Source: Devosia pacifica (lineage in GTDB: Bacteria; Pseudomonadota; Alphaproteobacteria; Rhizobiales; Devosiaceae). From it: a stretch of DNA of 64,000 bases. This document shows, one piece after another, positions 54,872 to 62,277 of the stretch (within the stretch, counting starts at the first letter, position 1; each line of letters opens with the position of its first letter). Under the pieces are notes generated by a model. It saw only the letters and a program-made list of their open reading frames with translations, did not search any database and was not told where the DNA came from. Both the position numbers and the translations under genes were made by a program. The stretch is taken from contig NZ_BMZE01000003.1 in NCBI RefSeq assembly GCF_014652635.1, positions 186,001 to 250,000 on the forward strand, read 5' to 3'.

Positions 54872-56378
54872 GGATCGGCTGGCGTGCTGCGCGAGTTTCA
54901 TCGAGGCGACGCCGAGGGGCCGTATACGGAGCCCCCGAAAAGCGCTCGGTGTTGCCATCGCGCGCATCATTGGCAAGGTCGCGCATCACGTCACAGAAGG
55001 CATCCAGCGTTTGCTTGCTCTCGGACTCGGTAGGCTCGACCAGCATCGCGCCGTGCACCACCAGCGGGAAATACATCGTCATCGGATGGAAGCCCTCATC
55101 GATGAGCGCTTTGGCGAAATCGAGCGTTGAAACGCCGGTGCTTTCGAAGAAGCGATCGTCGAACAGAACCTCGTGCATTGCGTGGTGATCAGGGAACGAG
55201 ACGGTGACCACATCCGCAAGTCGTGCCTTGATGTAGTTGGCGTTGAGAACCGCGTCCTTGGCCGCTTGCGCGAGGCCATCGCCGCCGTGGCTGAGCATGT
55301 AGGTCAGAGCACGCACATACATGCCCATCTGTCCCTGAAAGGCGGTGATACGCTCAAGCGACTGCGCCTCCGCGTGCTCGACAAGATCGAGGCTGCCATC
55401 GGCATTTCGCCGCACGAACGGCACCGGCGCGAACGGGGCAAGCGCCTCGGATAGCACGACCGGCCCTGCCCCCGGGCCACCGCCGCCATGCGGCGTCGAA
55501 AAGGTTTTGTGCAGATTGATGTGCATGGCGTCTATGCCGAGATCACCGGGACGCACCACGCCCATTATGGCGTTGAAATTGGCGCCATCGCAGTAAAAGA
55601 ACGCACCGGCATTGTGAACCGCTTCTGCAATCGCAACCACATCCGGCTCGAACAGGCCACACGTGTTGGGATTGGTAAGCATGATCGCAGCCACATCAGG
55701 ACTCAGCGCCTCGCGGACAGCAGCGACGTCGACGGTGCCATCTTCACGTGCTGGAATCGCCTTCACGCTGTAGCCGAGAAACGCCGCCGTCGCGGGGTTC
55801 GTGCCATGCGCGCTCTCCGGCACCAGAACAATTTTGCGGTGCGCTTCGCCACGCGCTTCCTGAGCGGCCTTGATCGTCATCATGCCCAGCAACTCGCCAT
55901 GAGCGCCGGCCTTCGGTGTGAGGGCGACGGCAGATGTATTGGTCAGGGTGAGCAGCCAATGGCTCAGCTCTTCCATCACTGCCAAGGCACCCTGCACAGT
56001 GGATTTCGGCTGCAGCGGATGCAGATCAGCAAAGCCGGGCAGCCGCGCCATCTTCTCGTTAAGGCGCGGATTGTGCTTCATGGTGCACGAGCCGAGCGGA
56101 TAGAAGCCGGCATCGATCGAATGGTTGAGCCGCGACAAGCGCACATAGTGGCGCATAGCCTCGGGCTCGGTAAGACCGGCCAGATCAAGCGGTGCAGTGC
56201 GCTCGAAGCCGCCGAGGCGAGCAGTCGAGATTTCCGCGTCCGGCAGGTCTACACCTGAGTGCTCGGTGTCACCGATCTCGAACAGAAGCGGCTCATCGGG
56301 TAGCAGCGCGGCGCCGTTGGCGGCGAGAGTGGAAGGCGTTCCGGCACCGGTGGGGCGCCCCCTGGTGTTCATGCTCAT
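54828..56378 (-). CDS. gcvPB: glycine dehydrogenase (decarboxylating) subunit 2
   Basis: GcvPB is the PLP-bearing half of the two-subunit glycine decarboxylase P-protein. The PLP-lysine is in NLHKTFSTPHGGGGPGAGP. SARLGGFER-like STARLGGFERTAP, HSIDAGFYPLGSCTMKHNP and SHWLLTLTN are conserved. The 516-residue length is typical of the split form. A GGAG lies upstream of the ATG at 56378, which overlaps the gcvPA stop by 4 bases. It is the last gene of the gcvT-H-PA-PB operon. Confidence 0.95.
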   Translation of the reverse strand: MSMNTRGRPTGAGTPSTLAANGAALLPDEPLLFEIGDTEHSGVDLPDAEISTARLGGFERTAPLDLAGLTEPEAMRHYVRLSRLNHSIDAGFYPLGSCTMKHNPRLNEKMARLPGFADLHPLQPKSTVQGALAVMEELSHWLLTLTNTSAVALTPKAGAHGELLGMMTIKAAQEARGEAHRKIVLVPESAHGTNPATAAFLGYSVKAIPAREDGTVDVAAVREALSPDVAAIMLTNPNTCGLFEPDVVAIAEAVHNAGAFFYCDGANFNAIMGVVRPGDLGIDAMHINLHKTFSTPHGGGGPGAGPVVLSEALAPFAPVPFVRRNADGSLDLVEHAEAQSLERITAFQGQMGMYVRALTYMLSHGGDGLAQAAKDAVLNANYIKARLADVVTVSFPDHHAMHEVLFDDRFFESTGVSTLDFAKALIDEGFHPMTMYFPLVVHGAMLVEPTESESKQTLDAFCDVMRDLANDARDGNTERFSGAPYTAPRRRLDETRAARQPILTWEPDDARAQAAE

Positions 56379-57718
56379 GCCAGCGTCTCCTTCAGAGCGG
56401 CGCAAAGGGCTTCGATGTCAGCATCCGAGGTGAGTTCCGTCGCGGCGAGAATGAGCAGGTTGTTGACCTGATCATCGTCCGGAACCAGCCGCGATGCGGG
56501 AACCCCGGCCAGAATGCCCCTCTGCGCCAACGCATCGACAACGCCGGAAGCCGGGCGATCGAGCCGTATTGTCATCTCGTTGAAGAACGTCTTGTTCAAC
56601 AGCTCTACACCATCGATTTGCTCGAGCGCATCGGCCAGCGCACAAGCGCGTGCATGGTTCAGCCGGGCGAGCCGTGTGAACCCGGCGGCTCCAAGCAGAG
56701 ACAGATGAATTGAGAACGCCAGCGCGCAAAGCCCGGAATTGGTGCAGATGTTGGACGTGGCCTTTTCACGTCGGATATGCTGTTCACGCGTCGATAAGGT
56801 CAGCACATAGCCACGCTTGCCCTGCGCATCGACAGTCTCTCCACAGATACGGCCCGGCATCTGACGGATAAATTTCTGCCGCGTCGCCATCAGTCCGACA
56901 TAGGGGCCGCCGAAATTGAGCGCGTTGCCAATCGACTGCCCTTCGCAGACAACGATATCGGCACCGAGTGCGCCGGGCGCTTCGAGGACGCCGAGCGACA
57001 CGACTTCCGTCACCACGGCGATCAGCAGGCCACCGACGGCGTGCACCGCCTCAGCCGCGCGCTTCAGGTCGCGTAGATGCCCGTAAAAGTCCGGGGTCTG
57101 GACGACGATGGCTGCGGTGTCCTCGTCGATACGATCAAGGAGATCGCCCTGCCCGCTTGGTGAAGCCGACAGGCACACGAGATCATCATCGTCACGCAGA
57201 TAACCACGCACCACATCGCGATAGTGTGGATGAAGCCCACCGGACAGCAGCACCTTGCTGCGCCTCGTCAGCCGGCGCGCCATCAGCACCGCTTCCGCCG
57301 TGCCGGTCGAGCCATCGTACAGCGACGCGTTTGCCACTTCCATGCCGGTGATGCGCGCCACCTGAGTCTGGAACTCGAACAGCATCTGCAGGGTGCCCTG
57401 CGAGATTTCCGGCTGATATGGCGTATAGGCAGTCAACCATTCCGAGCGCTGAATGAGATGATCGACGCTCGCTGGCACATGATGCCGGTAGGCCCCGGCA
57501 CCGAGGAAGAACGGCCCATCGCCGGCCGCGTGGTTCCGCCCGGCCAGCTGGCGCATATGCGCCTCAACAAGATATTCCGGGCTGTGCGGCGGCAGCTCGA
57601 GCGGCCTCTTGGCGACCAGATCTTCGGGCACTGCGCCGAATAGCGCTTCGATAGAATCAACGCCGATGACGCCGAGCATTTCGGCGCGCTCGGCCTCGGA
57701 ATGCGGGAGGTAGCGCAT
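56375..57718 (-). CDS. gcvPA: glycine dehydrogenase (decarboxylating) subunit 1
   Basis: GcvPA pairs with GcvPB to decarboxylate glycine and pass the aminomethyl group to GcvH. Signatures: MRYLPHSEAERAEMLGVIGV, SIEALFGAVPEDL, FLGAGAYRHHVPASVDHL, TAYTPYQPEISQGTLQMLFEFQ and VANASLYDGSTGTAEAVLMA. The 447-residue length is normal. Its start is 12 bases downstream of the gcvH stop, and the stop overlaps gcvPB. Confidence 0.96.
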   Translation of the reverse strand: MRYLPHSEAERAEMLGVIGVDSIEALFGAVPEDLVAKRPLELPPHSPEYLVEAHMRQLAGRNHAAGDGPFFLGAGAYRHHVPASVDHLIQRSEWLTAYTPYQPEISQGTLQMLFEFQTQVARITGMEVANASLYDGSTGTAEAVLMARRLTRRSKVLLSGGLHPHYRDVVRGYLRDDDDLVCLSASPSGQGDLLDRIDEDTAAIVVQTPDFYGHLRDLKRAAEAVHAVGGLLIAVVTEVVSLGVLEAPGALGADIVVCEGQSIGNALNFGGPYVGLMATRQKFIRQMPGRICGETVDAQGKRGYVLTLSTREQHIRREKATSNICTNSGLCALAFSIHLSLLGAAGFTRLARLNHARACALADALEQIDGVELLNKTFFNEMTIRLDRPASGVVDALAQRGILAGVPASRLVPDDDQVNNLLILAATELTSDADIEALCAALKETLA

Positions 57719-57730
57719 GATGTCAGGGTC

Positions 57731-58096
57731 CTACTTCGCGTGTTCGGCGTACGCGGCTTCGTCCATGAGGGTTTCGAGCTCAGCGTGATCGCGGACGGTC
57801 AGCTTGAACAGCCATCCAGCACCAGCAGGATCCTGGTTGATCAGCCCCGGCTCTCCGCTGAGCGCCGCATTGACCTCGGTGACGGTGCCAGACAGCGGCG
57901 CATAAATTTCAGAGGCGGCCTTGACCGATTCCACCACCGCAGCCTCATCTCCCTTGCTGAGTTCACGGCCAACTTCAGGCAGCTCCACGAAGACGACATC
58001 GCCAAGCTGGTCCTGCGCGAACACAGTGATACCGACAGTGCCGGTGTCGCCATCGACGGTCACGTATTCATGGTCTTCAGTAAATTTGGTGGTCAT
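57731..58096 (-). CDS. gcvH: glycine cleavage system H protein
   Basis: GcvH carries the lipoyl group that shuttles the methylamine between P, T and L proteins. The lipoyl-lysine is Lys59 in [12 protein letters not shown]. It is 121 residues, with the HEYVTV start and the [16 protein letters not shown]-terminal part typical of H proteins. Its ATG overlaps the gcvT stop (ATGA). The L protein is not in the window. Confidence 0.97.
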   Translation of the reverse strand: MTTKFTEDHEYVTVDGDTGTVGITVFAQDQLGDVVFVELPEVGRELSKGDEAAVVESVKAASEIYAPLSGTVTEVNAALSGEPGLINQDPAGAGWLFKLTVRDHAELETLMDEAAYAEHAK

Positions 58097-59280
58097 GCGG
58101 CTGGTCCCTGAGGCTTTGTCTTGGAGTTGCGAACGTAACGGTGCGGTACGAATGGGGTTTCAACGACGGTGGCAGGCTGCACGCGGCCACGCAGCAGCAC
58201 CTGCAGCGCTGTGCCTGGATCGCTCATATGTTCCGGGACGAAACCCAGCGCGATGGCGCGGCCGAGAGATGGTGAGAACCCGCCGCTGGTGACGACGCCG
58301 ATCTTGTTACCCTCGGGATCTAGGATTTCGGCGCCCTCACGGGCCGGTGCCCCTTCGATATGAAGTCCGATGCGAACTCTCTCGGGGCCTTCAGTGCGCT
58401 CACGCAGGATGCGCTCCGCCCCCGGAAAATCTGCCGCTTCACGCCGACGCTTCGAGACGGCAAAGCCGAGCCCTGCCTCGATCGGTGAGGTGGTGGCATC
58501 GAGATCATGCCCATAGAGCGGCAAACCCGCCTCCAATCGCAGACTGTCACGCGCGCCAAGGCCAACCGGCTTCACACGCTCGTCGGCAGCGAGTTGGTCC
58601 CACAAGGCTCCGGCCGCGCTGGCGGGCACCAGCATCTCGAATCCGTCCTCGCCGGTGTATCCGGACCGCGCAATGCGGATGACTTCGCCATCGAACGAGA
58701 CGAGAGCGTGGTTCATGAAAGAGAGCTGCGCCGCCTGCGGCATCAAGTCGGCAATCACCTCGGCTGCCGAAGGGCCTTGCAGAGCGATAAGCGCCTGATC
58801 GTCGGCGCGCTCCAGCTTCGCGGCCGCACCGAGCGCTTTGCCGATGCGCTCGAAATCCGCGTCTTTCGTTGCGGCATTGACGACAATGTAGAGCATGCCG
58901 CTGGCATCGCCCGCCGGCGGGCGCGCGATCATCAGATCGTCGAGGATACCGCCGGTTTCATCGAGCAGAAGCGTGTAGCGCACCTGCCCCGGCTTCAGCC
59001 CGGCGATATCACCGCAAACCAGCGGCTCAACAAGTGTGCTGATAGCGTGATGATCCTGATCGGCATCGCCCGTGGGGCTGCCAAGCGCCACGAAGGCCGG
59101 CCCCATGTGGGAGACATCGAACAGACCAGCGCTTTGCCGCGTCCACTTATGTTCGGCAATGATGCCTTCATACTGAACCGGTAGCGCATAGCCTGCAAAA
59201 TCGACCAGGCGCGCCTTGGCAGCGACGTGCTGATCATAGAGCGGCGTACGAAGAAGATCGGTATCTTGGCGTTCGGCCAT
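58093..59280 (-). CDS. gcvT: aminomethyltransferase (glycine cleavage T protein)
   Basis: GcvT moves the methylene to tetrahydrofolate and releases ammonia. Motifs: [24 protein letters not shown], the folate-binding [47 protein letters not shown] and [18 protein letters not shown]. It is 395 residues. The ATG at 59280 (MAERQ) is favoured over an upstream codon. A tandem glycine riboswitch covers its leader, so it is the first gene of a glycine-responsive operon. Confidence 0.96.
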   Translation of the reverse strand: MAERQDTDLLRTPLYDQHVAAKARLVDFAGYALPVQYEGIIAEHKWTRQSAGLFDVSHMGPAFVALGSPTGDADQDHHAISTLVEPLVCGDIAGLKPGQVRYTLLLDETGGILDDLMIARPPAGDASGMLYIVVNAATKDADFERIGKALGAAAKLERADDQALIALQGPSAAEVIADLMPQAAQLSFMNHALVSFDGEVIRIARSGYTGEDGFEMLVPASAAGALWDQLAADERVKPVGLGARDSLRLEAGLPLYGHDLDATTSPIEAGLGFAVSKRRREAADFPGAERILRERTEGPERVRIGLHIEGAPAREGAEILDPEGNKIGVVTSGGFSPSLGRAIALGFVPEHMSDPGTALQVLLRGRVQPATVVETPFVPHRYVRNSKTKPQGPAA

Positions 59281-59332
59281 GAACTCGTTCCGGACATGAG
59301 GTGGCAATGCATGCATCAGGATGCACGCGCCC

Positions 59333-59521
59333 CCTCTGTCCTCTCACCTGAGAGATTTCCCGGCGTTCACCGGTTGCTCCTTCGGTGGGACGACACTCGC
59401 GCGTCATCCGCTTTCCAGAGTTCATTCCTGTCCGGCCCTAGCCGGACACTGCGGTCCTTTTGCCTGAGAGTTTCCGGGGCGGTTGCTCCTTCGGCGCCGG
59501 CCTAAGCCGATCTCTCCCGCA
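59333..59521 (-). promoter_or_regulatory. tandem glycine riboswitch upstream of gcvT
   Basis: On the minus strand two aptamers of the glycine (gcvT) type occur in series. Aptamer 1 (about 59520-59448) has GCGGGAGAGA, the GCCGAAGGAGCAA core and ACTCTCAGGCAAAAGGAC. Aptamer 2 (about 59421-59333) has ACTCTGGAAAG, CACCGAAGGAGCAA and ATCTCTCAGGTGAGAGGAC. The two are joined by a short linker. This matches the classic cooperative glycine riboswitch that turns on gcv genes when glycine is high. The expression platform is between 59333 and 59281. Confidence 0.97.
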
Positions 59522-59530
59522 GTCCTTTGC

Positions 59531-59559
59531 ACCATGCGCAGAATCTGCGCTGCAGTCAA
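59531..59559 (-). promoter_or_regulatory. putative promoter of the gcv operon with dyad
   Basis: A TTGACT -35-like box (59559-59554) lies 17 bases from a weak CATGGT -10 (59536-59531), just before the riboswitch. The spacer contains a perfect palindrome GCGCAGA-A-TCTGCGC (59536-59550), possibly an operator. The -10 match is poor, so this is tentative. Confidence 0.4.
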
Positions 59560-59568
59560 TTGCCCGGA

Positions 59569-60162
59569 TCAGCCGCGCGTATCGAACCCGACCCAGATGG
59601 TGATGCTCTCGCCGCCAAGATAGGGAATATTGACGTTCTCCACCACCTTGAGGAATTCGCCGGAATTGCCAGCGACGGAAACGGGAATGTCGTATTTCTC
59701 GGTGAAGACGGCCTGCCCATTGCGCTCGACGGCAAAGCGGACTGGCGCCGTCACCTGCGACTGCGAGCCCTGAGGACCGAGAAGGATTCGGCCCGATGCC
59801 CCCATGGTCACCTGGATCTGCCCGTTCGAGGCCACGCAGTTGCGGCTGACCTCGTCGATCACGCCCTGGTACTGAAGCTGACTTGCAACCCCGACATTAT
59901 TGCCGGAGTAACGGAACATGGCTTCGCCACCCTGGCGGACCTTGATCGGCGGGCATTCGGTGGCGATTGCAGGCAAGGCATTGGCCTGGGCCGCCGCTAT
60001 CTGTTGCTGGCTCGGCGTCGCATTGGCAAGATTGGCGTCGGCGGTCGAATTGCCACCGCCAAACATCGAGCCCATCGAGCAGCCTGCAAGCGCGCTTGCT
60101 ACAGCGACTGCCGAGAGGCCGCGCGCGATCCGTGGCCAGGTGAAAATGGTCGTCGGATGCAT
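59569..60162 (-). CDS. outer-membrane or inner-membrane lipoprotein, hypothetical
   Basis: A 197-residue lipoprotein. A lipobox (VAVASALAGCS) follows a positively charged signal sequence; the mature start is CSMGSMFGGGN. The rest has an N-terminal low-complexity linker and a beta-rich domain with two more cysteines (ATECPPIKV, NCVASNG) and a final YDIPVSV, VENVNIPYLGGESIT segment. The ATG at 60162 (MHPTT) has AGAGGG upstream. It lies 17 bases downstream of the peroxiredoxin stop and before the gcv promoter region. Function unknown. Confidence 0.72.
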   Translation of the reverse strand: MHPTTIFTWPRIARGLSAVAVASALAGCSMGSMFGGGNSTADANLANATPSQQQIAAAQANALPAIATECPPIKVRQGGEAMFRYSGNNVGVASQLQYQGVIDEVSRNCVASNGQIQVTMGASGRILLGPQGSQSQVTAPVRFAVERNGQAVFTEKYDIPVSVAGNSGEFLKVVENVNIPYLGGESITIWVGFDTRG

Positions 60163-60179
60163 AAATCGTACCCTCTTGA

Positions 60180-60671
60180 TCAAGCGCGCGCTGCTTCGAG
60201 CGCAATCAGAATAGCCTGCGCGCCGCTACCCGTCACGCCTCGCGCTTCTTCAACAAACAGATGTTTCACGACGCCATCCTCAAGGATCATCGCGGCGCGC
60301 GTGAATCGCGTTCCCATACCGCCGGTAGACATGTCGCGCGCAAGACCGGTCGCCTCGGCGAGTTCTGCATTGCCATCAGCGAGGAACGCGATGTCTGAGG
60401 CATCAGAGGCCTGCGCCCATGCCTTGAGCACATGTGCATCGTTGACGCTTGCGCACACGATCCGATCGACACCAGCGGCGCGCAGTTTCGAGGCATTGTC
60501 GACAAAGCTGGTCAGATGTTGCTGGTGGCAGGTGGGCGTGAACGCACCTGGAACCGTAAAGAGCACAACGCAGCCATCACCAAGTACAGTATGCGTCGAG
60601 GTTTCCTCGATCTCGCCGCCCGAAACAAGGCGGGTAGGCAAGTCGGGGATTGATTGTCCAGTTTCGATCAT
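60180..60671 (-). CDS. peroxiredoxin (Prx5-type)
   Basis: A 163-residue peroxiredoxin with the AhpC/TSA-like thioredoxin fold. The peroxidatic Cys is Cys48 in VPGAFTPTC (Prx5/AhpE-like). Family motifs are LPTRLVSGGE at the N-terminus and DMSTGGMGTRFTRAAMILEDG. It reduces hydroperoxides in the cytosol. Only one clearly catalytic cysteine is visible; another in VCASVND is the buried type. It is followed by the lipoprotein gene after a 17-base gap. Confidence 0.9.
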   Translation of the reverse strand: MIETGQSIPDLPTRLVSGGEIEETSTHTVLGDGCVVLFTVPGAFTPTCHQQHLTSFVDNASKLRAAGVDRIVCASVNDAHVLKAWAQASDASDIAFLADGNAELAEATGLARDMSTGGMGTRFTRAAMILEDGVVKHLFVEEARGVTGSGAQAILIALEAARA

Positions 60672-60775
60672 GCGGTCCGCTCTACTCCGAGGCGCGCCAG
60701 TTTTGGCGGAAATTGACTAAAACCCGATCGTGTTGTCGATATGCGGCTATCAGATGGCATGCAAGGCGTTGTGGA

Positions 60776-61570
60776 TCAATCGGTGGAAAGTCTGGTGCGG
60801 TAGCGATATGGGCCGTTCGACGTATCGAAATCGATGTTGATTTCAGTGCCCAGAAGGTCGGGCCGTCCGGCATCAAGGATTTCTACCGTTATTAGATCCC
60901 CTGCCTTCGATGCGGGGCCAAACAGCGGCTCACCATCGGCTACGCTGACGAGCATGCTGGAAACTTCGATCGCCGGATCTTGCACCCGCAGCGTTAGCGC
61001 ATTCGTTTCTGCATCATAAGCCTCGAGTTCGACAGGCGGCGTTGCGCCGTCCCACAAGATCGGCTCGTCCGCCAAAGCCTGACGAATGCGCAGCGCATTT
61101 CCGGGATCGGCCAGGCCATCAAGAGCCAGATCGAAATCCGCCATGACCGGCATGCACACTTCCGAGCAGATACCGAGTTGCACCGCGAGTGAAAGGCCGG
61201 TCACGCCTTCCGGAACAGAGACTGTCATCGGCACCATCACTGCACCACGATAGATGTAATCGACATAGCCCGAGATCGTCGCAACCTCCGGGTGTGGCCA
61301 GTGAATGAATTTGATCGTGGCGCCGCCCTCGGAGAGGGCAAATTCTGGGGCAAGGCCGGTTTCTCCGGGAATGCGCCAATATGTGTGCATCTCCGACGGC
61401 ATGCGCAGTTCCAGAGCCACCTGCGTTTCGCCAGCCGTGATCGTGCCGGCGCCAACCACGCGCGTTTCAACGCCCGGGGCAATTTCTTGCCAGGGCGTTT
61501 CAGACGCTGATGCCAGGCTCGGCAGCAGCAAGGCGGCTATGGTGGACAGAACTGACGCGGTTCGGATCAT
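60776..61570 (-). CDS. exported DsbD N-terminal-domain-like protein
   Basis: A 264-residue exported protein: signal peptide LSTIAALLLPSLASA, then a domain resembling the N-terminal DsbD/ScsB beta-sandwich. The redox-like pair GICSEVCMPV (CxxxC) is in place, with SEMHTYWRIPGETG before it and PHPEVATISGYVDYIYRG. No membrane transporter domain follows, so it is a stand-alone version. It would act on periplasmic thiols. It is divergent from yqgE. Confidence 0.8.
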   Translation of the reverse strand: MIRTASVLSTIAALLLPSLASASETPWQEIAPGVETRVVGAGTITAGETQVALELRMPSEMHTYWRIPGETGLAPEFALSEGGATIKFIHWPHPEVATISGYVDYIYRGAVMVPMTVSVPEGVTGLSLAVQLGICSEVCMPVMADFDLALDGLADPGNALRIRQALADEPILWDGATPPVELEAYDAETNALTLRVQDPAIEVSSMLVSVADGEPLFGPASKAGDLITVEILDAGRPDLLGTEINIDFDTSNGPYRYRTRLSTD

Positions 61571-61698
61571 GGTGCGTTATTAGCGCAGCATATGGTGAAC
61601 AAATAGCTTCGCGTAGATCAGCGCTTCGTGAATTGCGGTGACAAAGCCGTGCGCGCCAACATCTTGGCAGCGTGAGGCGCAGACCCTACTATCAGGAT

Positions 61699-62274
61699 AT
61701 GAGCACACTTGAAGGCCAATTCCTGGTGGCGATGCCGGATATGATGGACGAGCGCTTCGCGGAGAGCGTGATCTATCTGGTCGGGCACGGCGAAGACGGC
61801 GCGATGGGGCTGGTGGTGAATCAGAGCGTGCCGGAGATGGAGTTCGGGGACGTTCTCGACGAGCTCAATCTTGGTGATCCGGACATGCTGATCAGGCTGC
61901 CGGACTCAATCAGGGGACGGCAGGTGGTGCGCGGCGGACCGGTTGAGCAAGGCCGGGGGTTTGTGCTGCATTCTTCCGACTATGCCAGCGAGAACACCTT
62001 CCCGGCCGCAAACGATATCTGCCTGACGGCAACGCTCGATATCCTCAAGGCCATGGCGTTTGGGCCGGCGCCGCGGGCCTCGCTGTTCGCACTGGGGTGC
62101 TGCGGCTGGAGTGCCGGCCAGCTGGAAGAGGAAATTCTGGCCAATGGCTGGCTGACTGTACCCTATTCCCGAGACTTGCTGTTCGATGTGCCGCTGCACA
62201 AGCGCTATACAGCAGCGCTCGACAGTCTCAACATCTCGCGCGCCAGCCTCAGTTCCGAAGCTGGTCACGCCTGA
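61699..62274 (+). CDS. YqgE/AlgH-family protein
   Basis: This encodes a 191-residue YqgE/AlgH protein. The family pattern is clear: LEGQFLVAMPDMMDERFAESVIYLVGHGEDGAMGLVVNQ, RQVVRGGPVEQGRGFVLHS, and FALGCCGWSAGQLEEEILANGWL. YqgE proteins are conserved in Gram-negative bacteria and lack a settled function. The start at 61699 (MSTLEGQ) is the family start; an upstream GTG was rejected. It is convergent with the GGDEF/EAL gene. Confidence 0.93.
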   Translation: MSTLEGQFLVAMPDMMDERFAESVIYLVGHGEDGAMGLVVNQSVPEMEFGDVLDELNLGDPDMLIRLPDSIRGRQVVRGGPVEQGRGFVLHSSDYASENTFPAANDICLTATLDILKAMAFGPAPRASLFALGCCGWSAGQLEEEILANGWLTVPYSRDLLFDVPLHKRYTAALDSLNISRASLSSEAGHA

Positions 62275-62277
62275 CCG

